The position numbers and the translations under genes were made by a program. Shown one piece after another: positions 1 through 7,386 of a DNA stretch of 11,326 nt (positions within the stretch are counted from its first letter, which is position 1; every line of letters starts with the position of its first letter). The DNA comes from an uncultured Sinobacteraceae bacterium. Lineage in GTDB: Bacteria > Pseudomonadota > Gammaproteobacteria > Steroidobacterales > Steroidobacteraceae. The stretch covers positions 1-11,326 of the forward strand of contig CALEKY010000127.1 in NCBI GenBank assembly GCA_937902995.1, read 5' to 3'. Under the pieces are notes generated by a model. It was not told the DNA's origin and searched no databases. It worked only from the letters and a program-made list of their open reading frames with translations.

Positions 1-524
1 CCCGCCGTATCGAGCAGCACGGCTTGGTCGGTGAACCACCAGTCGCAATTGCGCGTGCCGCCGACGCCGCGCAACGCCTCTTTGCCGAAGCGTTGTGCGA
101 GCGGAAAGTTGAGCCCCGAATTCGTGAGCGCCGTCGTCTTGCCCGAGCCTGGAGCGCCGATGATCACGTACCACGGCAGCTCGTAAATGCTCTGGCCGCT
201 GCCGCCTTGATTGAGCGTGGCCACGGCTTCTTCGAATCGCTCGCGCAGTTGCCGCGCATCTGCATTGTCCTCGGCGGGCGATTGTTGTTTGACGACCGCC
301 TTGGCGAGCTGAATGCTCGACAGCTTGGCCTTGGCGCGTTTCCACGCGGCCGATCCGAAGACGAAGATGATCAGCAACAGTATGACGATGACGCGCGCCG
401 TCACCGAGGCGAGCGGATGGTAGTCGGCGAATGCGAAGAACGGTCCCGCCCACCAAATGAAGGCGGCGAGCAGCAGCACGCCGAGTCCGATCAGAAACCA
501 ACGCTTCTTGAATAGCGACAACAT
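1..524 (-). CDS. tssM: TssM (IcmF family) T6SS inner-membrane protein, N-terminal part, cut by the left edge
   Basis: TssM is the large inner-membrane and periplasmic pillar of the T6SS envelope complex, joining TssL in the inner membrane to the lipoprotein TssJ. Only the first 174 codons are in the window; the family is usually over 1,100 residues, so most of the gene lies beyond the left edge. Translation begins MLSLFKKRWFLIGLG and shows two hydrophobic segments at about residues 9-32 and 43-60. A cytoplasmic NTPase domain follows, with a Walker A motif (GAPGSGKT, about 123-130) and the beginning of a DTAG motif at the cut. The motif GGTRNCDWWF before it (about 155-164) is typical of IcmF proteins. 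The start ATG (524-522) overlaps the tssL stop as TGATG, which indicates translational coupling. Identification is very secure; the state of the remainder cannot be judged. Confidence 0.96.
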   Translation of the reverse strand, partial: MLSLFKKRWFLIGLGVLLLAAFIWWAGPFFAFADYHPLASVTARVIVILLLIIFVFGSAAWKRAKAKLSSIQLAKAVVKQQSPAEDNADARQLRERFEEAVATLNQGGSGQSIYELPWYVIIGAPGSGKTTALTNSGLNFPLAQRFGKEALRGVGGTRNCDWWFTDQAVLLDTA

Positions 525-1846
525 CAGCCCGCCTCCGCGACGTGCACGATCTCGACACGACGGTTGCGCGCGCGATTCTCGGGCGTCGACTCCGGCCGAT
601 ATCGCGGATCGGTGGATCCGACGCCGGTGTATTCGAGACGTGCAGGCTGGTCGATGGCCAGCTTCAAAATACCGACGACGCTGATGGCCCGTTCGCGCGA
701 CAGCTCGAAGTTGTCGCGATAGCGCATCGACCTGAGCGGTTGATCGTCGGTGTGTCCGATGACGAGCACGCGTCCCGGGATGCGATCGAGCGCATTGGCG
801 ACGCGTTGCAGCGTCTCGTAGTAACTAGGGTTTACCTTTGCGCTACCCGAGGCGAACAGGTCGCGCGCAGTCAGCGTGATCAGCGTGCGGCCGCCTTCCT
901 CTTCGACGGTCAGTACGCCGCGCTCTTCTTCTTGCGCGAGCAGTTCCTTGAGTGTCGGTCCCATCGTCACCGCCGCAACCGGCGCCGTGAAATCGCCGAG
1001 ACCGATCCGCGCAAGCTGCGCTTGCACCGGCGCGGCTTGGCTGCCGAGCCGCACATAGAAGAACACGAACGCCAGCGCGATCACGGCCAAGCTCGCCGCA
1101 CCGACGACCCACCAAGGCACGTATTTGACGAGCGGGTTGCGGCGATCTTGCACGCCTTGCCAACGGAGCGAGAGCTCGGGTTCCGGATTGCCGCGGAACT
1201 GGCGAATGCGTCGGTACAGGTTCTGCTGAATTTCTGCGAGACGCTGATGGCCGCGCTCGGCCACCTGATACTTGCCGGCGAAGCCCATGGCCAAGCAGAT
1301 GTACATGAGCTCCATGAGATCGATGTGACGCGCCGGATCCTGCTGGACGTGCTCGAGCATCGCGAAGAACTTTTCGCCGCCCCACGCCTCGCGGTGCAAC
1401 GTGATGAGCAACGTCTGCTGCGCCCAATCGCTTTGCGCGCCCCAGGGCGTCGACAGCACGGCTTCGTCGAGCACGGCGCACAACGCATAGCGCGCGGCGA
1501 GCACGACCTCGTTCGAGATGCCCGACTGCTGGGCGCGCTCTTGGTAGCGACGCAGCTCGTCGAGAATCTGCTGGCGCAAGGCCGTCACATCGCCTTGCAA
1601 TGTGCCGCGGATGCGGCCGGCGAGAAGCAGCAGTCCCGTCGCTGCTTGAACCAGGGGATTGATGCCGATGCCGAGCTTGTCGAGCGCAATCGGAGCGGCC
1701 GACTCCGCGCGATAACTTGGCGGTACTGCAGGGGACGGTGCCGGTCCCGATCCGTATGTCGGTTCGCTTGCTGTTCGCCTGCCGGCGCCGGGCCGCGGCC
1801 GCAGTACCGTGGCGTCTTTCGGTCGGAAAGGGTCGTCTGTTGACAT
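524..1846 (-). CDS. tssL: TssL (DotU family) with C-terminal OmpA-like peptidoglycan-binding domain
   Basis: This 440-residue inner-membrane protein forms the T6SS envelope complex with TssM and TssJ. Residues about 55-235 are the cytoplasmic DotU domain, with the family signatures around ALCAVLDEAVLSTPWG (121-136) and MGFAGKYQV (187-195). One membrane helix lies at about 245-266, then a periplasmic OmpA/MotB-like domain at about 325-437 with IGHTDDQP (363-370), NFELSRERA (379-387) and NRARNRRVEI (424-433), the usual diaminopimelate-contacting region. Such 'evolved' TssL proteins anchor the complex to peptidoglycan without a separate TagL. The N-terminal tail is Pro/Ser-rich and carries DATVLRPRPG (11-20), resembling the threonine motif phosphorylated in Agrobacterium TssL and bound by Fha. 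The gene starts 9 bases after the tssK stop and its stop overlaps the tssM start. The Shine-Dalgarno sequence is weak. A long open frame on the opposite strand is a GC-codon shadow. Confidence 0.96.
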   Translation of the reverse strand: MSTDDPFRPKDATVLRPRPGAGRRTASEPTYGSGPAPSPAVPPSYRAESAAPIALDKLGIGINPLVQAATGLLLLAGRIRGTLQGDVTALRQQILDELRRYQERAQQSGISNEVVLAARYALCAVLDEAVLSTPWGAQSDWAQQTLLITLHREAWGGEKFFAMLEHVQQDPARHIDLMELMYICLAMGFAGKYQVAERGHQRLAEIQQNLYRRIRQFRGNPEPELSLRWQGVQDRRNPLVKYVPWWVVGAASLAVIALAFVFFYVRLGSQAAPVQAQLARIGLGDFTAPVAAVTMGPTLKELLAQEEERGVLTVEEEGGRTLITLTARDLFASGSAKVNPSYYETLQRVANALDRIPGRVLVIGHTDDQPLRSMRYRDNFELSRERAISVVGILKLAIDQPARLEYTGVGSTDPRYRPESTPENRARNRRVEIVHVAEAG

Positions 1847-1855
1847 ATTTTCTGG

Positions 1856-3190
1856 CTAGCTGCGAATCGCCCAGATCTCCATCGCAAGCCCTGGGAACTC
1901 ACCGCCGACGTGCAGTGCAATGCCGCCCGAGGTCTGCAACTGTCGCCACAACTCGTGCGACTGGTCGATCTCGAAGTACACGAAGCCCGCATGGTAGGGA
2001 ATCTGGCGGGGCGCAACTGGTACGGGGTGCACAGGAATGCCAGGCAATTGCAGGTTCACCAGGTCGCGGATCTTCTCGACCGGTCCGAGCTTGAGCTGCA
2101 ACGGGAAGGCACGACGCAGCTCCTCGCCCGGCATGTCGGCGCGCGCCGCGAGAATGAACACGGCGCCTGTGAGCAGCGAGCGGTCGGCGATGGCCGCCAC
2201 GCTGATGCCGAATTTCTTGGGCTCCAGCGGAATCGGCACGGCGGACTGCTCGAGCACGGCGCTCAGCGATGCGCGCAGCGCCGCCATCACGGGTTCGAAC
2301 GATTCTTTGAGACGGTCGTGCCGATATCCGGGTAGCACCGGTCGGCGCTTGGACGGTGCAGTGAAGGTCGCAAGCTCGCCTGCGGCCGCAATGAGCAATC
2401 GATAGAGATCTTCCGGATGCACCGTTCCCGAATCGGCGAGGTGCGCCGCGAGCGGCTCGTAACGATTGATCGCCTGCAGCATGAGGAAGTCGGCGATCTC
2501 CGCGGATGCTCCGCGTCCCGTAGCCGAAACGCGGCCGGCCAGCGCTTCGCCGCGCTGATGCAGCAGTCCGACGAGCTCGGTCAGGAAGGTGGATAGGCGA
2601 GTGGAAGCGCGTGCATCGAGCACGGTCGGAATGAAACGGTCGTCGAGCACGACTTGCTTGTCTGCGCGGCACTCGACCACGTGCGCAATCGGAATGCGCG
2701 CATAGTCTTCGCCCGGCTCGCTGTCCGGCAACAGCTTGCTTTGCAGCTTCGCCACTTCCAAGAGCGCCATCGATGCGCTCGCTGCCGTGTTGTCGCGCAC
2801 CTCGAGCTCTTCGACGGCATAGCGCACGAGACCGTCGCGCGTCGGACCACGCGATGCATCGAGAGAACCCGGCTTACGCAACGGCACCGCGAGATGAACG
2901 ATCTGGTCGCGCATGCGCGTGTCGATGTCGAGCGGCGGAGGCAGCGGCTCGTCGTCGGGCATTCGAAACGGCGTGCCGTCGGGGAACACGCCGACCGCGC
3001 GCCGCAAACCGAGCTTGCCGATCGCGAGCAGATCGCGCTCGATCTCGAGCTCGGCCAGACCCCACGTATGGCTACGCAGTGTGTGGCAGCGCGTCTCGAC
3101 GTAACGCTCGAAGTAGCGGTCCTGCTGTTGCAGGTGCTGCGGCCTCAGGAACAGGCCTTCCGACCAGACGATTTTGCTGTATGCCGACAT
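1856..3190 (-). CDS. tssK: TssK, T6SS baseplate protein
   Basis: TssK is a trimeric baseplate subunit that connects the TssEFG-VgrG wedge to the cytoplasmic parts of TssL and TssM; it acts in the cytoplasm at the membrane. The 444-residue length is normal for the family. The N-terminus (YSKIVWSEGLFLRPQHLQQQ, residues 4-23) is the strongly conserved TssK opening and settles the start, and YFERYV follows at about 27-32. The C-terminal domain, which is related to phage receptor-binding domains, contains LQLPGIPVHPVPVAPRQIPY (about 378-397) followed by FVYFEID. The order tssJ-tssK-tssL-tssM is a common T6SS arrangement. A 127-base gap separates it from the upstream tssJ stop, the largest gap in the window, so a secondary promoter or processing site there is possible. 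No strong Shine-Dalgarno sequence is visible before the ATG. Confidence 0.97.
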   Translation of the reverse strand: MSAYSKIVWSEGLFLRPQHLQQQDRYFERYVETRCHTLRSHTWGLAELEIERDLLAIGKLGLRRAVGVFPDGTPFRMPDDEPLPPPLDIDTRMRDQIVHLAVPLRKPGSLDASRGPTRDGLVRYAVEELEVRDNTAASASMALLEVAKLQSKLLPDSEPGEDYARIPIAHVVECRADKQVVLDDRFIPTVLDARASTRLSTFLTELVGLLHQRGEALAGRVSATGRGASAEIADFLMLQAINRYEPLAAHLADSGTVHPEDLYRLLIAAAGELATFTAPSKRRPVLPGYRHDRLKESFEPVMAALRASLSAVLEQSAVPIPLEPKKFGISVAAIADRSLLTGAVFILAARADMPGEELRRAFPLQLKLGPVEKIRDLVNLQLPGIPVHPVPVAPRQIPYHAGFVYFEIDQSHELWRQLQTSGGIALHVGGEFPGLAMEIWAIRS

Positions 3191-3317
3191 GCCGATGTCC
3201 AGTTTGTCTGTTACGAGCGGTTGCGACCTCGCGAAGCGCCGTCTCGTGTCGTGCGCGATCGGTCGGGCCGTGGCCGGCCGTCGACATGCTCAGTCGCAGT
3301 GTCGTCGGGGCTCGCTT
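3191..3317 (-). other. Intergenic gap between tssJ and tssK
   Basis: These 127 bases are the longest non-coding stretch in an otherwise tightly packed run. A small GC hairpin can be drawn (ggccg at 3266-3270 pairing with cggcc at 3275-3279, loop of four), but it has only a five-base-pair stem and no T-run, so it is not a convincing terminator. I see no clear sigma-70 or sigma-54 promoter reading toward tssK. A short open frame overlaps the start of tssK but shows no recognisable protein. The role is unknown; it may be a leader with a weak internal promoter. Confidence 0.4.
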
Positions 3318-3836
3318 TCAATCGTTGATGGTCAACGCAACTTTGTCGCGCCCGATGTCCACCAACACGGCGTCTTTCTTCACCAAGTTCATCAAGCCCT
3401 TTTTCGGGGCCGGTTGCAGTACCCGCCATTGCGAGTTGCGGATGTCGCGATACGCGGCGATCACGCCGACGAACTTCGCATTGCCGGCAACCGCAAACTC
3501 GACTTCCTTACGTTCGCCGGGCGCGAGCGTGATCTCATCGCGAGCCAGCAAGTCTCCGCCGAGCGCCTGCTGATCGTCGTCGAACAGCGCAAAGAAATCG
3601 GCATTGTTGAACTGCGAATCCTGCGCGAGCTGGTAGATGCGCACGACGATGGGGGAGGGGCGGCCGCTCGGATCCGGATTGACGTCCTCTTGCGCAACGA
3701 CGGTCATGCGTGCCTTCGAGGGCTTCGGCGCTCCGCTGGCACAGGCGCCGAGCGCGGCGATCATGAGGGCGGCGAGCGCAAAACGCGCCCAGCTGAAAGT
3801 CGAACGCAAGCTCTTTTCGTGTTGTGCAGGATGCAT
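3318..3836 (-). CDS. tssJ: TssJ, T6SS outer-membrane lipoprotein
   Basis: TssJ is the outer-membrane lipoprotein that binds the periplasmic end of TssM. The 172-residue product has a charged N-terminus, a hydrophobic segment at about 17-31 (WARFALAALMIAALGAC) and a lipobox LGAC with the acylated Cys at residue 32. The residue after the Cys is Ala, not Asp, consistent with outer-membrane sorting. The mature part has the family pattern of a transthyretin-like beta-sandwich: a run around PIVVRIYQLAQDSQFNNADFF (about 61-81), then the conserved DDQQALGGDL region and a late LAPGERKEVEF (about 104-114). The start ATG lies 6 bases after the stop of the FHA gene, with no strong ribosome-binding site, so coupling to the FHA gene is likely. 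Confidence in the assignment is high. Confidence 0.95.
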   Translation of the reverse strand: MHPAQHEKSLRSTFSWARFALAALMIAALGACASGAPKPSKARMTVVAQEDVNPDPSGRPSPIVVRIYQLAQDSQFNNADFFALFDDDQQALGGDLLARDEITLAPGERKEVEFAVAGNAKFVGVIAAYRDIRNSQWRVLQPAPKKGLMNLVKKDAVLVDIGRDKVALTIND

Positions 3837-3842
3837 GTGTGC

Positions 3843-5462
3843 TTATTTTCGTTGCGCCCGAGCCGCCGCTTTGAGGCGTTCGAGCTGTTGCTCGTAGGCG
3901 CGGGCGAACTCTTCGCCGAACAGCTCCCGGAACGTGCTTTCCGGATCTTTCGTCATTTCCTGGAAAGCGTCGCGGTACAGCTCCCAGTATTTCATGCGAG
4001 CCGGAACCGCGAGCAGCCCGCCTTTCTTGAGCTGTCGATCGAAGCGTTCTTGCAATTGTTGCGGATCGAACTCCGACAACATCGCATCGAATGCCGCGCG
4101 GACACCCGCCAGCATAGCCATCTGGTGATTGCGGACGTCAAGGAATGCGTCCTCAAAAGCCTCGACCGGACCGAGATACGCGCTGTTGCGCTTCACGAGC
4201 AGGTTGTGCAGCGCATCCTCCACGTTGGCTGAGAACTTCAGCGGATTGTTGTCCGCCGTCTTGAAGGTGGTCATGCGCATGCGGAACTCGTCCTTGATGC
4301 GCTCGCGTGCCCGGAGCACCTCCATGAGACCCGAAACGACCACGCGCAGAATCTGCCCGAAGTTCTGCATGAGCTCCGGCGAGATCTGAGCGCTGGACAA
4401 ACCCGCACCTTCGAGCAAGGCCCCGAAATCGATGTTTGCCGTATCCGCTCTCGGCTGCATCGCTGCCGCAGGCGGAGGACTTGCGGGCGGTGTTTGCGGC
4501 GGAGGCGGCGGAACAGGGCGCTCGACAGGCGGCGGAGTTGCCGGCCGGCTGCGTACCGGCGCCTGGGTCGGCGGCGGTACCCGAGTTTGAGGCGACTGAA
4601 TCGGCGATTGAGGCGCTGCCGACCGCTGTCCGGGCACAGGCCGCGGCGGCGGTGTTGGCGGTGCGAAGGGCGCTGCCGGAGGATTTGGCGACTTCGCGAT
4701 CGTTTGCGTCCCGATCTCGTCGTCATCGTCGAGCAGCGGGTTGTAGTCCTCGGGAATCATCGCGTCCACGATCGCCGGCGAAGGTTCGCGCAACGGCGTC
4801 GTGTGGACTTGCGGCGGCTGATAGTGGTCGTTGATGACCGAATGTGCCGCGAGATCCTGTGCGCGCGGGGGCGGCGGAGTCTGCGGACGTTTCGAATCGG
4901 CGCGCAGCAATTCGAGCGGATCTGCGCTGTCCGCCGGAGCCAAACCAGCAGGACTCGCCGGGATGTCCAACGAGAAGTCGTCAGGAATGCGCGGCGTGAC
5001 TGCAGGCTTGCTGCCGCTCGATGCGGGTGCAAACGGGTCGTCCGCGCCGAACGGATCCTCGGGAATGAGCGGCGTTGGCGCCACGCGCGGCGACGCGGCC
5101 AATGGATCGGCAAATGGCATCGCCGATGACCGGGTCGATGCGGCCGACTCGAGCGTGACGCGGATCTCATACGTGTCGAGAAAGAGCCGGTCACCGTTCT
5201 GCAGCACATACAGCTCGCCGCGCTGCAGTCGGCGGTCGGGCGAATTGACGAAGACGCCGTTGCTGCTCGTGTCCTCGAGCAGATACTGATCCGGCGCACG
5301 GAAATGGATGCGAGCGTGACGGGACGAGATGTAGGGGTCTGCGATCACCCAGTCGTTCTCGGGCGATCGGCCGATGGTCCCCCCAACGCCGCTGAATGTT
5401 TTGCTCGCCTGCGCCCCGAGCTCAGCCGCGCGAGGGCCGACGATTTCTAGCTTCAGGCTCAT
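3843..5462 (-). CDS. tagH: T6SS-associated FHA-domain protein (TagH/Fha type)
   Basis: This 539-residue cytoplasmic protein couples threonine phosphorylation to T6SS assembly in systems that have it. The N-terminal FHA domain (about 1-106) carries the phosphothreonine-binding residues in their usual places: GR at 31-32, SRH at 47-49 and TSSNG at 65-69. A long low-complexity linker rich in Pro, Ala and Asp follows (about 107-341), including several PPP-type runs near 270-335. The C-terminal helical domain (about 342-539), starting near IDFGALLEG, matches the conserved C-terminal region of T6SS FHA proteins, with KYWELYRDAF and FRELFGEEFARAYE (about 512-525). No kinase (PpkA) or phosphatase (PppA) gene is in the window, so whether the pathway is complete cannot be told. 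The linker's base composition makes long false open frames on the other strand. The gene opens 55 bases after the preceding stop and leads directly into tssJ. Confidence 0.95.
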   Translation of the reverse strand: MSLKLEIVGPRAAELGAQASKTFSGVGGTIGRSPENDWVIADPYISSRHARIHFRAPDQYLLEDTSSNGVFVNSPDRRLQRGELYVLQNGDRLFLDTYEIRVTLESAASTRSSAMPFADPLAASPRVAPTPLIPEDPFGADDPFAPASSGSKPAVTPRIPDDFSLDIPASPAGLAPADSADPLELLRADSKRPQTPPPPRAQDLAAHSVINDHYQPPQVHTTPLREPSPAIVDAMIPEDYNPLLDDDDEIGTQTIAKSPNPPAAPFAPPTPPPRPVPGQRSAAPQSPIQSPQTRVPPPTQAPVRSRPATPPPVERPVPPPPPQTPPASPPPAAAMQPRADTANIDFGALLEGAGLSSAQISPELMQNFGQILRVVVSGLMEVLRARERIKDEFRMRMTTFKTADNNPLKFSANVEDALHNLLVKRNSAYLGPVEAFEDAFLDVRNHQMAMLAGVRAAFDAMLSEFDPQQLQERFDRQLKKGGLLAVPARMKYWELYRDAFQEMTKDPESTFRELFGEEFARAYEQQLERLKAAARAQRK

Positions 5463-5517
5463 TCTCTGGAGTCTACCGTCCGGTGACCCTTGCGCAAACC
5501 ACAGAACGGGCCGGTCG

Positions 5518-6135
5518 TTATGGTACTTGTGGACGGTAGTACCAAAGCGTGCCCTCGACAGAGATCGTTATCGTGCGGTTGCCGACTCGACGGGTGCCGG
5601 ACTCGAAATAAAGAGCGGTGCGTCTGACGGGCGAGCCAACGGGTGCGTTCTGCTCCAGCACCGTCACTTCCCCGCCGTTGACCCGTTCGACGATGGCGGT
5701 GTGATGCGGGCGCGTGTGCTCTTCCGTCTCGGTCGTCGTGAGGGTCGGCGTTTCGGTCACGACCGTCTTCTCGTACCGATAGTCGCGGAATTGGATGACA
5801 TCGCCGGGCTGCAGGTCGGACAGCGACACCGCTGTCCCCCAGACGTAATCCCCATCCGGCGTCACCGGTCCGTAATCCGCGGCGCTTTGCATGCCCGATG
5901 CCCGCAATGCGCGATCGACCAGCGTGAAGCACTCGCCATTGCCGACGCGCTGCCCGAGCCGCGCTCGTGCATACGTGACGGGGTCGGTCGTGCCGCCCTG
6001 TTTCTGCGAACCGCCCTTGGCCTTGAGCCCGATGGTGCCGGGCGGAAGCGATTCCGTTCTGGACAGCGTGCCTTCGTCGACGTCGACGGAATCGGCGTGT
6101 TCGTTGATCGGGGTGCGGGGTCGGACGTTACCCAT
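5518..6135 (-). CDS. Putative cysteine-peptidase/amidase-fold protein (NlpC/P60 or CHAP-like), candidate T6SS effector
   Basis: I place the start at 6135, five bases after the HEAT-like gene's stop; the frame stays open upstream but only as a shadow of that gene. The 205-residue product has no signal peptide or membrane segment. Residues about 52-150 have the layout of papain-like cell-wall amidases: a candidate nucleophile in GNGECFTLVDRAL (Cys69 at a helix start), then DYVWG (96-100), LQPGDVIQF (108-116), a candidate base in PHHTAIVE (His144/His145) and a third polar position at LEQN (160-163). The Gly-Asp-Val-Ile-Gln-Phe strand and His-Thr-Ala-Ile-Val strand are typical of NlpC/P60 and CHAP folds. 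A cytoplasmic enzyme of this fold in a T6SS cluster suggests a peptidoglycan amidase effector, but similar domains have other roles and no neighbouring periplasmic immunity protein is visible. The fold is moderately sure; the effector role is inference. Confidence 0.65.
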   Translation of the reverse strand: MGNVRPRTPINEHADSVDVDEGTLSRTESLPPGTIGLKAKGGSQKQGGTTDPVTYARARLGQRVGNGECFTLVDRALRASGMQSAADYGPVTPDGDYVWGTAVSLSDLQPGDVIQFRDYRYEKTVVTETPTLTTTETEEHTRPHHTAIVERVNGGEVTVLEQNAPVGSPVRRTALYFESGTRRVGNRTITISVEGTLWYYRPQVP

Positions 6136-6140
6136 GACGC

Positions 6141-7382
6141 TCAACCCAAAGTTGCCATCGTCTCGATCTGTCGCCAGGCCGGTGCCCGCCATTCGAACAG
6201 CGCGGTTCCAGGACGCATGAGCGCGAGATGCAACGCTGCACTGACTCGCTGGCGGTGGAATCCGGTCTTGAGAACGTGCAAACACTGTTCGCGCGCGAGC
6301 GGGGCGCCGCAAAACAGTCGTGCGCCTGCCGGATAGCGTGCGGCATTGCGACTCCACCAATCGGTGACGCGTTGCGGATCCGGCCAAGGGAGTCCTTCGT
6401 CTTCGGGCGGCTCTTCGTCCTGTTCCGAAGGAGGCCGGACATCCAGATCCTGAAAGACGAGATCGATGCCCGTAATCGCGCTGAATGCTTCCCCTGCAGC
6501 GCGTGCGAGCGGCGGTTGTTTCATGCACTCGATCAGCCAGGGCACGTGCTGCGCCTGACCCATGATGCCGACCGCTTCGACTTTCATTCGCTCCGACACG
6601 CCGCCTGCACAACGGCGCACGAACTGTTGGCCTTCGGCGGGATCGAGCGCATGCAGCGCGAGTCGGAATGCGCGTCGCTTGAACGGCGACGAATCGGCCA
6701 CGAGCGATTCGAGCGCTGCAATCGCAGGCTCCTTGAGCCCGAAGAGCACTGCCGATCGCGCGGCGAAATAGCGGACTTCAGGTTCGGGCGATGACAACGC
6801 ATGCAAACAGTGCTGCTGCAAGTCTGCGCAACCGATTTCGCCGGCCGCGCGCAGGATACAGGCTTGAAGCTGCGGCGGTGCCGAATCGAAGCGGCGGCGG
6901 ATCGCCGTGCCGGGATCGGTGCGATGCCATGCACAAGCTGCAATGCCGATGCGCGCGAGATTCGGGTCTTCGGATTCGAGCAGACCGCGCACGACGCCGC
7001 GCAGCAGGGCGGGATTCACCCAGCCGAAAGCGGCTGCAAAGGGCGCCTGCACTTCAGGTGCTGCCGCTGCGACTGCGCAGAGCTCTTGAAAGAGCTCGGT
7101 GTCGCGATGCTCGAGCGCCAACACGGCGGCGGCAAAGAACGATCCGGGCGTATCTGCGGTGAGTCCGTTGCGGCAAGCGGCAATGCCCATGCCGCCTGCC
7201 ACGCGCAAACCATCCAAGTGCGCTTCGATGCGAGTGTCGAGCTCGACGGCGTGGCGCAGCGTGAACTGGGGCGAGGCGAGGGCCAATCGGCGGTATCGCG
7301 CTTCCCACAGGAACGCGGCTTCGGTCGCGTGCTCTTGCACGACGCCCGGATACGAACCCGTCGTGAGCTGACCGACCGCCAT
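6141..7382 (-). CDS. T6SS-associated HEAT-like repeat protein, TIGR02270 family
   Basis: The 413-residue protein is built of Ala/Leu-rich helical pairs and resembles the T6SS-neighbourhood family catalogued as TIGR02270, whose function is unknown to me. The N-terminal part contains the family-like ELDTRIEAHLDGLRVAG (about 48-64). The middle (about 120-290) reads as HEAT-type repeats, for example around PEPEVRYFAARSAVLFG and KRRAFRLALHALDP. An acidic insert rich in Glu, Asp and Pro (about 315-335) separates these from a C-terminal segment with WWSRNAARYPAG (about 341-352). There is no signal peptide. It starts four bases after the stop of another HEAT protein and ends five bases before the putative amidase, so all three are probably co-translated. 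HEAT solenoids bind proteins; here it could act as a scaffold, effector chaperone or immunity factor. Sequence alone does not decide. Confidence 0.8.
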   Translation of the reverse strand: MAVGQLTTGSYPGVVQEHATEAAFLWEARYRRLALASPQFTLRHAVELDTRIEAHLDGLRVAGGMGIAACRNGLTADTPGSFFAAAVLALEHRDTELFQELCAVAAAAPEVQAPFAAAFGWVNPALLRGVVRGLLESEDPNLARIGIAACAWHRTDPGTAIRRRFDSAPPQLQACILRAAGEIGCADLQQHCLHALSSPEPEVRYFAARSAVLFGLKEPAIAALESLVADSSPFKRRAFRLALHALDPAEGQQFVRRCAGGVSERMKVEAVGIMGQAQHVPWLIECMKQPPLARAAGEAFSAITGIDLVFQDLDVRPPSEQDEEPPEDEGLPWPDPQRVTDWWSRNAARYPAGARLFCGAPLAREQCLHVLKTGFHRQRVSAALHLALMRPGTALFEWRAPAWRQIETMATLG

Positions 7383-7386
7383 GCCG

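Noticed and set aside
24..515. A 163-residue plus-strand open frame at the left edge
   Set aside because: The minus strand here encodes the TssM N-terminus with Walker A and membrane segments; the plus frame has no recognisable motif.
542..1843. A 433-residue open frame on the plus strand opposite tssL
   Set aside because: It is antisense to a fully recognisable TssL and reflects GC-rich third positions; its translation is Arg/Ala/His-rich and shows no family motif.
3266..3279. Small GC hairpin in the tssJ-tssK gap as a transcription terminator
   Set aside because: The stem is only five base pairs with no T-run, and short GC palindromes are expected by chance in this composition.
3174..4232. 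A 352-residue open frame on the plus strand across tssJ and the FHA gene
   Set aside because: It spans two clear genes and their junction on the opposite strand, with no recognisable domain; treated as a shadow.
6136..6612. N-terminal extension of the amidase-like protein to a start at 6612
   Set aside because: The extra 159 residues overlap the TIGR02270-type gene in another frame, are Arg/Ser-rich and lack homology; the ATG at 6135 lies just after that gene's stop.
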